From Anaerostipes hadrus ATCC 29173 = JCM 17467 (GTDB taxonomy: Bacteria > Bacillota > Clostridia > Lachnospirales > Lachnospiraceae): DNA of 64,000 nt. Numbering within the stretch: position 1 is the stretch's first letter; each line of letters opens with the position of its first letter. Below the pieces are notes generated by a model. That model did not search any database, was not told the origin of the DNA, and worked only from the letters and a program-made list of their open reading frames with translations. The translations under genes and the position numbers were made by a program. The stretch spans positions 1,173,501 through 1,237,500 of the forward strand of contig NZ_AP028031.1 of assembly GCF_030296915.1 (NCBI RefSeq), written 5' to 3'. Of this stretch, positions 25,528 through 33,466 are shown piece by piece.

Positions 25528-26025
25528 ATGAAGAAATTACTGATTATATATTATTCATGGTCAAATGGAAACACGGAAAGAATTGCAAAAATGCTGCAGA
25601 GTGAGACTGATAGCGATATTCTAAAAATAGATACCGTAGTTCCATATTCTGGCAGTTATGATGATGTGGTAAATCAGGGACAGAATGAAGTGCAGCGCGG
25701 ATACGAACCTGAAATTAAACCGCTGGATATCAATATTGCAGATTATGATGTCATCGCAGTTGGGACACCTACATGGTGGTACACAATGGCTCCGGCTGTA
25801 AAAACATTTCTGCACCAACAGGATTTTACCGGAAAGACAGTAGTACCTTTTATGACAAATGGTGGCTGGCCAGGGCATGTAATAAAGGATATGAAAGTAG
25901 CCTGCAAAGGCGCAAATGTGGTTTGCGATATGCAGATACAGTTTGATTCTACAGGTGGAAGTAATATGGAGACACCTCAGGAACAAATTAATGAATGGAT
26001 ACAGAGTGTGAAAAATCTTCTTTAA
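25528..26025 (+). CDS. flavodoxin-like FMN protein
   Basis: A 165-residue flavodoxin. The FMN phosphate loop is in IYYSWSNGNTERIAK (residues 6-20), and VGTPTWWYTMAPAVKTFL gives the aromatic flavin-stacking loop. It probably carries electrons or reduces quinone-like substrates. The start is ATG 25528 behind AGGAGG, although the frame is open upstream into the promoter. It is first in a MerR-controlled operon with a second flavodoxin, an acetyltransferase and an aldo/keto reductase, a set suggesting response to reactive electrophiles or aldehydes. Confidence 0.9.
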   Translation: MKKLLIIYYSWSNGNTERIAKMLQSETDSDILKIDTVVPYSGSYDDVVNQGQNEVQRGYEPEIKPLDINIADYDVIAVGTPTWWYTMAPAVKTFLHQQDFTGKTVVPFMTNGGWPGHVIKDMKVACKGANVVCDMQIQFDSTGGSNMETPQEQINEWIQSVKNLL

Positions 26026-26041
26026 ATTGTGGAGGAAGAAT

Positions 26042-26425
26042 ATGACAATAAAAGAAGTGTCAGAAAAATATGGTATTTCACAGGATACCCTTCGTTATTA
26101 TGAGAGGGTTAATGTGATTCCTAAAGTTACAAGAACATCCGGAGGAATTCGGGATTACCAGGAAGAAGATCTTAGATGGGTTGAGCTTGCAGTATGTATG
26201 AGAAATGCAGGACTTCCCATAGAAAGTCTGATTGAATATCAAAGGCTATTTAGGGCGGGAGATTCTACAATACCTGCGAGACTTGAGTTGTTGAATGAGC
26301 AGATGGATATTCTTCAGAAGCAAAAAGAGCAGATAGAGGAAACTATGGACAGGCTTTCTTATAAGATATCACGGTATGAAGAAGCAGTGAAAACAGGAAA
26401 ACTGGTATGGACAAAGGAGGAATAG
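26042..26425 (+). CDS. MerR-family transcriptional regulator (AdhR-like)
   Basis: A 127-residue MerR protein: N-terminal winged helix (MTIKEVSEKYGISQDTLRYYERVNVIP, read in parts) and a C-terminal coiled coil for dimerisation (about residues 80-115, EQMDILQKQKEQIEETMDRL). It lacks the long metal-binding C-terminal loop of MerR proper. One Cys (C58 in ELAVCMRNAGLP) lies in the position used for thiol-based aldehyde sensing in AdhR-like regulators. It should bind the palindrome in the operon promoter and thus control itself. GTGGAGG precedes the ATG. Confidence 0.88.
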   Translation: MTIKEVSEKYGISQDTLRYYERVNVIPKVTRTSGGIRDYQEEDLRWVELAVCMRNAGLPIESLIEYQRLFRAGDSTIPARLELLNEQMDILQKQKEQIEETMDRLSYKISRYEEAVKTGKLVWTKEE

Positions 26426-26430
26426 TACAA

Positions 26431-26937
26431 ATGGCAAAGCTGGTAGCATTTTATTCAAGAGCAGATGAAAATTATTTTGGCGGTTCCATGAAATATATTC
26501 AGATTGGCAATACTGAGAAAGCTGCAAAAATGATAGCTGATATGACAGGAGCAGACCTTTTCAAAATCGAGCAAAAGATTCCCTATGCCGCTGATTATAA
26601 TACCTGCATTGCACAGGCAAAAGAGGATAAACAGACAGGAAAACGACCAGAGATACTAAATCTGCCACAGGACATAGATCAATATGACGAGATTTATCTT
26701 GGATACCAGAATTACTGGGGAACCATGCCAATGGCTGTATATACTTTTCTGGAAAGTTATGATTTTACAGGAAAGAAAATTCATCCATTCTGTACGCATG
26801 AAGGAAGCGGATTGTCAAATACGGAGAGTGATATTAAAAAAAGTGCAAAAGGTGCAGTGATTGAGAAAGGCATTGCGATACATGGAAGCGGCGTAGATCA
26901 AGCGAAAGATGTACTTGAAAGATGGATACAGAAATAG
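26431..26937 (+). CDS. flavodoxin-like protein, second copy
   Basis: A 168-residue flavodoxin distinct from the first gene. FYSRADENYFGGSMKYIQIG replaces the usual short P-loop, followed by NTEKAAKMIADM; the second flavin loop is GYQNYWGTMPMAVYTFLE. This insertion in the phosphate loop is characteristic of a flavodoxin subgroup found with aldo/keto reductases. AAAGGAGG lies before the ATG. The frame extends to 26407 in the MerR gene, but this start matches the fold best. Confidence 0.85.
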   Translation: MAKLVAFYSRADENYFGGSMKYIQIGNTEKAAKMIADMTGADLFKIEQKIPYAADYNTCIAQAKEDKQTGKRPEILNLPQDIDQYDEIYLGYQNYWGTMPMAVYTFLESYDFTGKKIHPFCTHEGSGLSNTESDIKKSAKGAVIEKGIAIHGSGVDQAKDVLERWIQK

Positions 26938-26948
26938 AGGTTAGAAAA

Positions 26949-27503
26949 ATGGAATGCAAGGAAATACGTGTTGATGTAAGAACTGCGTCAATAAAAGAAA
27001 GTACAGAAGGGCAACGTCAGACAAAAATATTATTTCAGATTAATCATACAATGCCTTTTACTGATGAATATAATGATTTATTAAAGGAATTGTTTGAAAA
27101 TAACCTAGGAGATGGGAGTATGATATCACCACCGCTTAATGGAGCATGTGTTGGAAGCGTAAAGATTGGCAGGAATGTATTTATCAATTCTAATCTTCTT
27201 GCAATGGCAAGAGGTGGAATAACGATTGAAGACAATGCTATGATTGCTGCAAATGTACAGCTTATTTCCAATAATCATGATCCATATGATTTGTGTACTC
27301 TGACTTGTAAGCCTGTTCTGATAAGAGAATATGCCTGGGTAGGAGCTGGAGCTACGATACTTCCGGGAGTATGTATCGGAAGACACGCAATTGTGGGAGC
27401 TGGATCTGTAGTGACAAAGGATGTACCGGATTATGCAGTAGCAGTTGGAAATCCGGCAAAAGTAATAAAAATGCTTGATAAAGAAAAATTTCAGGAGGAC
27501 TAA
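26949..27503 (+). CDS. hexapeptide-repeat acetyltransferase (maltose/galactoside O-acetyltransferase type)
   Basis: A protein of 184 residues with a left-handed beta helix: repeats such as VKIGRNVFINSNLLAMARGG, ITIEDNAMIAANVQLISNNH, AWVGAGATILPGVCIGRHAI and VGAGSVVTKDVPDYAVAVGN. The catalytic His is in NNHDPYD. Family members transfer acetyl from acetyl-CoA to sugars or other small hydroxyl compounds. The substrate here is unknown; in this operon it might detoxify a metabolite. ATG 26949 follows GAGGTTAG. Confidence 0.88.
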   Translation: MECKEIRVDVRTASIKESTEGQRQTKILFQINHTMPFTDEYNDLLKELFENNLGDGSMISPPLNGACVGSVKIGRNVFINSNLLAMARGGITIEDNAMIAANVQLISNNHDPYDLCTLTCKPVLIREYAWVGAGATILPGVCIGRHAIVGAGSVVTKDVPDYAVAVGNPAKVIKMLDKEKFQED

Positions 27504-27507
27504 AAAG

Positions 27508-28347
27508 ATGGAAAATATGAAGTTGAATAACAATTTGGAATGTCCAATGCTTGGACTAGGAACTTTTATGTTATCACCAGAGGATGCCTACACAAGTACA
27601 TTAGAGGCATTAAAAATGGGATATTCCCTAATTGATACAGCAAATGCTTATGTAAATGAGCGTGCAGTTGGAAGAGCAATCAAGGATAGTGGAATTGACA
27701 GAAAAAATATATTTCTATCAACAAAAATATGGGCTAGTGAATATGAAAATGAGAATACTGTAGAAGAAACTCTAGAAAGACTTGGTGTTGATTATGTGGA
27801 TTTACTTTATATACACCAGCCTGCAGGCAACTGGCTTGCCGGATACAGAATGCTTGAAAAAGCGTATAGAGAGGGCAAAGCAAAATCCATTGGTATCTCG
27901 AATTTTGAAAGAAAATATATGGAAGAGTTGGAAACAAAGTGGGAAATTGTACCTCAGTTTATTCAGGTGGAAGCACATCCATATTTCACACAGAAAGAAC
28001 TTCGTGTAACTTTAGACAAATATGGAATTAAGCTTATGAGCTGGTATCCGCTGGGACATGGAGATACAGCATTAATGAATGAGTTGGTATTTGCAGGACT
28101 TGGCAAAAAATATGGAAAAACACCTGCACAGGTTATTCTCCGTTGGCATACTCAGATGGGATTTGTTGTAATTCCTGGAAGTAAAAATGCAGAACACATT
28201 AAGGACAATATGGATATCTTTGATTTTGCATTAACAGATGAAGAAATGGAACAGATTGCAAAGCTGGACAAGAATGAAAGATATTATCACCGCACGGATG
28301 AACAGCTTGTACAGTTTGCAAACTGGAAACCAGAGTTTGAAAAATAA
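27508..28347 (+). CDS. aldo/keto reductase
   Basis: A 279-residue NADPH-dependent aldo/keto reductase. The catalytic tetrad is visible: Asp in LIDTANAY, Tyr in NAYVNE, Lys in LSTKIW and His in LLYIHQP. The cofactor-binding end is VIPGSKNAEHIKDNMDIFDF. It reduces aldehydes or ketones to alcohols. It closes the MerR-controlled operon; CAGGAGG lies before the ATG. Together with the flavodoxins it suggests an aldehyde or electrophile defence unit. Confidence 0.93.
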   Translation: MENMKLNNNLECPMLGLGTFMLSPEDAYTSTLEALKMGYSLIDTANAYVNERAVGRAIKDSGIDRKNIFLSTKIWASEYENENTVEETLERLGVDYVDLLYIHQPAGNWLAGYRMLEKAYREGKAKSIGISNFERKYMEELETKWEIVPQFIQVEAHPYFTQKELRVTLDKYGIKLMSWYPLGHGDTALMNELVFAGLGKKYGKTPAQVILRWHTQMGFVVIPGSKNAEHIKDNMDIFDFALTDEEMEQIAKLDKNERYYHRTDEQLVQFANWKPEFEK

Positions 28348-29009
28348 TATGGAGAAAATAGTATGAGCAAAAATGATGTATGGCTTAATCAGTAAAATGG
28401 GGAAGTACGGAGCAACTGCTTCCATCTTTTTATCTAGAAGTAGCAGTAAGTAAATCCGAGTAAAATATGGTCAAAAAATCATCGACATCCGACCTACAGC
28501 ACGTTATAATATAGTTAATCTAATAAGAAAACCAAGTGATCATTGTTACGAAGCTGAATCGTAATGGTGGCCAACTGAGTGAACTCGATGGAACGGAATG
28601 GTTATATCCTCCGGGTGCTCCGAGCACCGGACGAGCACCGAAAGGTGCTTTACAGAGATGAAAACAGGTTTTCTTATTTTGACAGGGAGTAACAGAATAG
28701 TTAGGAAAACCAAGGATTTCCTTGACTTAGGTTGACTAATCATTGTATGTATTTACAGTGGTATCTCGAGCTCCTAAGAGAAAGCCGAGGCATTCCCCAA
28801 AGGGAAAAAATGAAAAACAACTTTCAGTTCGAATCTATTCTGAAAAATGCCAAAGGTGACAACAAAGCATTCCAAAAATTGGGGAACGTTCTAATGTTAC
28901 CAAATCGAAAAAATCTGTAGATTGACAACTCAAAAAAGAGTTGATAATCTTATATATGGCCGAAGGGAAAATCCCAGAAACCCAGTAAAATCAAGGGTTT
29001 GCGGCATGT
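28348..29009. other. intergenic stretch with likely group II intron remnant
   Basis: Just after the aldo/keto reductase a ribosome binding site and an 10-codon frame (28363-28395) look like the beginning of a lost gene. From about 28535 to 28690, GAAGCTGAATCG, GAACTCGATGGAACGGAATGG, GAGCACCGAAAGGTGC and AGAGATGAAAACAGG resemble internal domain I parts of group II introns. They may be the continuation of the fragment at 25339, with the redox operon lying in between. No intron protein or domain V was found. The rest, up to the tRNA, shows no convincing gene; the frame at 28732-28920 has no family likeness. Confidence 0.4.
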
Positions 29010-29083
29010 GTCGTCATAGCTCAGCTGGATAGAGCACTCGCCTCCTAAGCGAGGGGTCGGAGGTTCAAATCCTCTTGGCGACG
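29010..29083 (+). tRNA. tRNA-Arg (CCU)
   Basis: A full cloverleaf can be drawn: acceptor GTCGTCA/TGGCGAC with discriminator G, D arm AGCTCAGCTGGATAGAGC, anticodon stem CTCGC/GCGAG with loop CTCCTAA (anticodon CCT, reading AGG), and T arm GGAGGTTCAAATCCTC (GTTCAAA loop). CCA is not encoded. A terminator-like hairpin follows at once. tRNA genes are common targets for element insertion, and a plasmid-type module starts just downstream. Confidence 0.95.
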
Positions 29084-29089
29084 GACTTC

Positions 29090-29136
29090 AAAGCGTTCGA
29101 AAATGTTAGCTGGATTAGCTGACAACGAACGCTTTT
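29090..29136 (+). terminator. terminator behind tRNA-Arg
   Basis: AAGCGTTCG (29091-29099) pairs with CGAACGCTT (29126-29134), followed by TTTG. The loop contains the first two TTAGCTG motifs of the repeat cluster. Confidence 0.65.
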
Positions 29137-29410
29137 GTTATTTTCAAATCACGTTCGTGACACAAAATTCCATTCAAAATGATCAATTTCCAGCTAACGC
29201 AATCCGATTTTTGTTAGCTGACAGCTAATCAAAATTACCGGTTTGCAAACATGGGTTTTAAGAAGTCCAGCTAACATTTGGGTTCCGCTCCGTTGTCACC
29301 CCTTATTTGGGGATGTAAATCAGAGAAAAGGCGGGAAAAGAAACAATCTCTCCCAAACCTGCAAACATGAATTAGCTGAAACAGTATTCAATTCTATTAG
29401 CTACAGCTAA
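29106..29410 (+). repeat. TTAGCTG repeat cluster (candidate centromere/iteron)
   Basis: At least nine TTAGCTG or CAGCTAA half-sites within about 305 bases: 29106, 29115, 29191, 29214, 29222, 29269, 29372, 29397 and 29404 (last copies TTAGCT/AGCTAA). Two pairs are palindromic: TTAGCTGACAGCTAA (29214-29228) and TTAGCTACAGCTAA (29397-29410). The cluster lies directly before parB-parA-parB, the place expected for a parS centromere or partition operator. No gene is present in this stretch. Confidence 0.65.
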
Positions 29411-29424
29411 TGGTCAAACAGCAA

Positions 29425-29475
29425 TGTCTGTTTGGAACTTTACTATCTATAAAAGTTCCAGGCAGGCATTTTTTA
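29425..29475 (+). terminator. strong hairpin terminator or attenuator before parB
   Basis: A 17-bp stem (29425-29441 with 29452-29468, including GGAACTTT/AAAGTTCC, with only G-T deviations) is followed by TTTTTTATTTT. It ends 31 bases before the parB start, so it either ends upstream transcription or attenuates the operon. Confidence 0.75.
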
Positions 29476-29505
29476 TTTTCTGAATCCTGGAGGAAAGGAG
29501 TCAAG

Positions 29506-30375
29506 ATGACTGAGCCAAACAGACAATCAGGAGAAAACGAAGAAAGAATCATAGAAATTGAGATTGAGCGTCTTCGTCCATTCAAAGAGCATCCGTTTCA
29601 GGTGAAAGATGATAAGGAAATGTTTCTTCTGCAGGAAAGCATTGAGAAGTATGGAATATTAAATCTGCTGATCGTCAGACCTGTACCGGATGGCTACTAT
29701 GAGATCATATCCGGCCACAGAAGAAAACATGCTGCGGAGAAACTTGGATACCGTAAAGTACCGGTAATCATCCGGGTATTAAGTGAAGATGATTCCATTT
29801 TAAGTATGGTAGATTCCAATCTTCACAGAGAACGGATCAGTTACAGTGAAAAAGCTTTTGCTTACAAACTGAAGAATGATGTATTGAAAAGAAAAAGTGG
29901 TCGAAAAAAGAGCCAAGTTGACCACAAAACACCAAGAAAGCGGGCAATAGAAATCATCAGTGAAGATTGTGGTGATAGCCCAAAACAAGTGCAGCGTTAT
30001 ATCTCACTGACAAAACTGATACCGGAAATGTTGCAGAAACTGGATGATGAGATTATTTCTTTTTGTCCGGCTGTAGAGATAGCTGCATTAAGTGAAAAAG
30101 AACAAAGAGAACTGCTTGTAGCAATGGAGTATGCACAGGCAATCCCATCACTCTCACAGGCCCAGAGGATCTGGCAACTGAGTAAAGAAAAACAGTTGTC
30201 ACTGGAAAAGATGGAAGAGATCATGTGTGAAGTGAAAAAGGGTGAGATCGCAAGAGTGGCATTCACAAACGAGCAGTTGCACAAGTATTTTCCAAATTCT
30301 TATACACCGGCAATGATGAAACGGGAAATACTGGCACTGTTGAAATTATGGAAAAAAGAATCATGGGAAAGTTAA
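29506..30375 (+). CDS. ParB/Spo0J-family partition protein (first copy)
   Basis: A 289-residue ParB-like protein. The ParB N-terminal nuclease-like domain has RLRPFKEHPFQVKDDKEM, ISGHRRKHAAEKLGYRKVPV and MVDSNLHRERISYSEKAFAY; a helix-turn-helix region follows (KRAIEIISEDCGDSPKQVQR). Such proteins bind parS and work with ParA to segregate a replicon. ATG 29506 with AAAGGAG is preferred over the open ATG 29410, which lies in the repeat cluster. It is a paralogue of the third gene of the operon, so two ParB types flank ParA. Confidence 0.88.
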   Translation: MTEPNRQSGENEERIIEIEIERLRPFKEHPFQVKDDKEMFLLQESIEKYGILNLLIVRPVPDGYYEIISGHRRKHAAEKLGYRKVPVIIRVLSEDDSILSMVDSNLHRERISYSEKAFAYKLKNDVLKRKSGRKKSQVDHKTPRKRAIEIISEDCGDSPKQVQRYISLTKLIPEMLQKLDDEIISFCPAVEIAALSEKEQRELLVAMEYAQAIPSLSQAQRIWQLSKEKQLSLEKMEEIMCEVKKGEIARVAFTNEQLHKYFPNSYTPAMMKREILALLKLWKKESWES

Positions 30376-30389
30376 AGGAGGAAGAAATC

Positions 30390-31175
30390 ATGTGTAAAGT
30401 TATATCCGTAGTAAACCAGAAAGGTGGCGTTGGAAAGACCACCACAACCGTAAATGTAGGCATTGGACTGGCAAGAGAAGGTAAGAAAGTGTTGCTGATC
30501 GACGCGGATCCACAGGGAAGTTTAACCGCAAGTCTTGGATATGAGGAACCGGATGATCTTCGCATCACATTGGCAACGATCATGATGGATGTCATCAACG
30601 AAGAAGAAATCTCTCTGGAAGATGGGATTTTACATCACCAGGAAAATGTAGATCTTCTCCCGGCAAATATTGAGCTTTCCGCACTGGAAGTAACGATGGG
30701 AAATGTTATGAGCAGAGAAATGATCATGAAAGAATATATCGATGCGATACGATGCCGATACGATTATATCCTGATCGACTGTATGCCGAGCCTTGGTATG
30801 ATGACAATCAATGCACTGGTTTCTTCCGATTCTGTGCTGATACCTGTGCAAGCCGCATATCTGCCGGTGAAAGGACTTCAGCAGCTGATCAAGACCATTC
30901 TTACAGTAAAGAAAAGACTGAATCGGAAACTGGCGATTGAGGGCATTCTCCTGACCATGGTAGATTTCAGAACCAATTACGCAAGGGATATTGCATCGAG
31001 AGTACATACAACCTACGGAAGTCAGATCGAGGTATTTGAAAATGTGATCCCGATGTCTGTAAAAGCTGCTGAGACCAGTGCAGAGGGAAAAAGTATCTAC
31101 ATGCACTGTCCGAAAGGAAAGGTTGCCGAAGCATATATGAACTTAACACAGGAGGTTTTGAAGAATGAAAAATAG
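30390..31175 (+). CDS. ParA-family partition ATPase
   Basis: A 261-residue ParA/Soj ATPase. The deviant Walker A NQKGGVGKTTTTVNVG lies at residues 8-23, LLIDADPQGSLTASLG gives Walker A', and YDYILIDCMPSLGMMTINAL Walker B. There is no N-terminal HTH extension, so it is of the small ParA type; repression would depend on ParB or another factor. ATG 30390 follows AAAGGAGG by 8 bases. Its last eleven bases overlap the second parB. It moves the plasmid or element copies along the nucleoid. Confidence 0.93.
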   Translation: MCKVISVVNQKGGVGKTTTTVNVGIGLAREGKKVLLIDADPQGSLTASLGYEEPDDLRITLATIMMDVINEEEISLEDGILHHQENVDLLPANIELSALEVTMGNVMSREMIMKEYIDAIRCRYDYILIDCMPSLGMMTINALVSSDSVLIPVQAAYLPVKGLQQLIKTILTVKKRLNRKLAIEGILLTMVDFRTNYARDIASRVHTTYGSQIEVFENVIPMSVKAAETSAEGKSIYMHCPKGKVAEAYMNLTQEVLKNEK

Positions 31176-32070
31176 AAGTGGCGAAAAGATTAAGCTGGCA
31201 AGTATTGACGAACTGCTCGGAGTAGTAAATGAAGAATCTGCAATGGAGATAGAGATCAGTAAGATCCATCCGTTTAAGAATCATCCGTTCAAGGTGCTGG
31301 ATGATGAAAAGATGCAGGATCTGGTAGAAAGTGTAAAGATCAATGGAGTGCTGACACCAGTACTGCTTCGCATGGATGAAAATGAAGAATATGAAATGGT
31401 GTCCGGTCACAGAAGAATGCATGCAGCACAGCTTGCAGGACTGACGACTATTCCGGCTATCGTAAGAGAATTATCAGATGATGATGCCATTGTAGCTATG
31501 GTGGACGCTAACATTCAGCGAGAGGAATTGTTGCCGGGTGAAAAAGCTTTTGCTTACAAAATGAAACAAGAGGCCATGAAACACCAAGGTTCTCGGACAG
31601 ACTTGACTTTGGGACAAAATGTCCCAAAGTTCAAAAGAACAACGGAAGCAATTGCGGATGGGACAGGTGAAAGTTATAAACAGATTCAGCGTTACATTCG
31701 ACTGACAGAGTTAATTCCGGAACTTCTTGATCTGGTAGATAACAAAAAGCTTCAGTTCACGGTTGCTGTTAATATCTCCTATATCGATAAGGAAGTACAG
31801 GAATGGATTTACGAATATATTAGCGACACTGGATTTATCAAGCCAAAACAGATTGCAACACTCAGAAATCAACTGAATGATGGGCCAATCAATCAGATTC
31901 AGATGTTATCAATTTTCAATAACTGTGTGATGGCAAAGAAAGTATCCCGGTCTCTCACATTCTCGGAAAAGAAACTGACAAAGTACTTTCCGGATGATTA
32001 CACAGCCAAAGATATGGAACAGGTGATTGAATCATTATTAGAAAAATGGACGCAGGAACAGTCCTGTTAA
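31165..32070 (+). CDS. ParB/Spo0J-family partition protein (second copy)
   Basis: A 301-residue ParB protein. The N-terminal domain includes IHPFKNHPFKVLDDEKMQDL, SGHRRMHAAQLAGLTTIPAI and MVDANIQREELLPGEKAFAY. The HTH region reads KRTTEAIADGTGESYKQIQR. Coupled to parA by overlap, with AGGAGG inside the parA end. The fragment at 25088-25338 is a second copy of its beginning that carries a group II intron end. Domain order and length are normal for plasmid or conjugative-element ParB. Confidence 0.92.
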   Translation: MKNRSGEKIKLASIDELLGVVNEESAMEIEISKIHPFKNHPFKVLDDEKMQDLVESVKINGVLTPVLLRMDENEEYEMVSGHRRMHAAQLAGLTTIPAIVRELSDDDAIVAMVDANIQREELLPGEKAFAYKMKQEAMKHQGSRTDLTLGQNVPKFKRTTEAIADGTGESYKQIQRYIRLTELIPELLDLVDNKKLQFTVAVNISYIDKEVQEWIYEYISDTGFIKPKQIATLRNQLNDGPINQIQMLSIFNNCVMAKKVSRSLTFSEKKLTKYFPDDYTAKDMEQVIESLLEKWTQEQSC

Positions 32071-32148
32071 AGATAGAAAAAGCTAAGAAAACAAAGTCAA
32101 AGAAGTTTAAAAAGAGGACTTCTTAGCAGAAAATGAAAGGAGGAAATT

Positions 32149-33147
32149 ATGGAGAAAAAAATGACATTTAATTATTTTTACGGTACCGAAGCTGATCTGT
32201 TCAGCTTCTACCGTATACCAAAAGCATTATTTACAGACAGCTATTTTAAAGATTTATCGAGCGATGCTAAAATTTTATATGGACTGATGTTGGATCGAAT
32301 GTCTCTTTCCATCAAGAATCAGTGGTTTGATGACAAAAACAGAGCATATATCTACTTTTCCATCGAAGATATCATGGAATTACTGAACTGTGGCAGAAAT
32401 AAAGCCATCAAATCCATGAGAGAACTGGATGACGAAACAGGGATTGGCCTGATTGAGAAACGCAGACAGGGATTTGGAAAGGTGAACGTTATCTACGTGA
32501 AAACCTTTATGCCTGAGAAAACAGATGAGAAAAAATTTGAAGAGGAATTAAAGAAGTTTAAAAAACAAACTTCTGTGGAAAATGAGGAACCTACAGAAGT
32601 TTACAATTCAAACTTCATGAAGTCCCAAAATCAAACTTCTAGAAGTCCCGAAAACAAACTTCAAGAAGTTTACATTTCAAACCCTAATAATACTAATCTT
32701 AGTGATACTGAAATGAATGATAATAAATCTAATCCTATCATATCTGTGGATGAGAAAAGATTTGATAGCGATAATCGCTCTGAGGATTATCAGGCTTATG
32801 AAAACCTTGTCAAAGAGACCATTGATTATGAATCACTGGAAGTAACCCATCATGACGATATGCGACAGGTAGATGAAATTGTGAACCTGATCGTAGAAAC
32901 TGTGATGTGTAAAAATGACAAGATATTGATTGCCAGCGATTGGTATCCGGCATCACTGGTGAAGAAAAAATTTCTGATGCTGACCTATTCACATATCGAG
33001 TATGTCTTACACTGTATGAGTGGTAACACCACAAAGGTGAAGAACATCAAGAAATATTTATTAGCAGCCCTGTTTAATGCACCGTCAACGATGAACGGGT
33101 ATTATCAGGCAGAGGTGAACCATGATATGCCAGGACTGGTAAGATAG
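32149..33147 (+). CDS. RepA_N-family replication initiator
   Basis: A 332-residue protein. The first 130 residues are the RepA_N domain (FNYFYGTEADLFSFYRIPKA, LSSDAKILYGLMLDRMSLS, YIYFSIEDIMELLNCGRNKA, KSMRELDDETGIGLIEKRRQ), a winged-helix DNA-binding module of Firmicute theta plasmids and related conjugative elements. The middle is low-complexity and contains iteron-like DNA repeats. The C-terminal part (TVMCKNDKILIASDWYPASL and on) is the host-specific domain. It starts DNA replication of the element at an origin inside the gene. Together with parAB it shows that this segment once replicated autonomously. Confidence 0.92.
   Translation: MEKKMTFNYFYGTEADLFSFYRIPKALFTDSYFKDLSSDAKILYGLMLDRMSLSIKNQWFDDKNRAYIYFSIEDIMELLNCGRNKAIKSMRELDDETGIGLIEKRRQGFGKVNVIYVKTFMPEKTDEKKFEEELKKFKKQTSVENEEPTEVYNSNFMKSQNQTSRSPENKLQEVYISNPNNTNLSDTEMNDNKSNPIISVDEKRFDSDNRSEDYQAYENLVKETIDYESLEVTHHDDMRQVDEIVNLIVETVMCKNDKILIASDWYPASLVKKKFLMLTYSHIEYVLHCMSGNTTKVKNIKKYLLAALFNAPSTMNGYYQAEVNHDMPGLVR
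32608..32680 (+). repeat. iterons within the rep gene (candidate oriV)
   Basis: Three tandem units of about 23-24 bases with an AAACTTC-NN-GAAGT dyad: TCAAACTTCATGAAGTCCC at 32608, TCAAACTTCTAGAAGTCCCG at 32631, and CAAACTTCAAGAAGTTTAC at 32655. Flanking half-sites occur at about 32568 and 32595. In RepA_N plasmids the origin lies in this central part of rep. Confidence 0.7.
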
Positions 33148-33156
33148 GAGGTGCAC

Positions 33157-33453
33157 ATGTTTATTTTAAAACTTGCTGGGAAGATATTATTACTGCCGGT
33201 ATGGCTGATCCTTTTTGTGATCGGCCTGGCAGTAAAGATGACAGTACAGACTTATGCAGTTGTCAGAGGAATCCTTGGATTTATATTCACTTTGTTGATT
33301 ATAGCGACTGCATACTGTTACCATGACTGGGTACAGGTTGCATTTCTGTTTTCGCTGAGTGTAATTCTGTATCTGATCCTGTTTGCAGGAGTGTTCGTAG
33401 ATACTGTACTGGACATGACAAGAGAACGTATTATTGATTTTATTATATCGTGA
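33157..33453 (+). CDS. small membrane protein of the replication module
   Basis: A 98-residue protein with at least three hydrophobic segments (ILLLPVWLILFVIGLAVKMT, GILGFIFTLLIIATAYCY, VAFLFSLSVILYLILFAGVF). AGGAGG overlaps the rep stop and lies 5 bases before ATG 33157; GTG 33151 is less likely. Similar small membrane proteins follow rep genes in clostridial conjugative elements. Function unknown. Confidence 0.7.
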   Translation: MFILKLAGKILLLPVWLILFVIGLAVKMTVQTYAVVRGILGFIFTLLIIATAYCYHDWVQVAFLFSLSVILYLILFAGVFVDTVLDMTRERIIDFIIS

Positions 33454-33466
33454 GGAGGATATGAAA

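Noticed and set aside
28732..28920. 62-residue frame before the tRNA gene
   Set aside because: No ribosome binding site, no family likeness, and it lies in a stretch of likely intron remnants.
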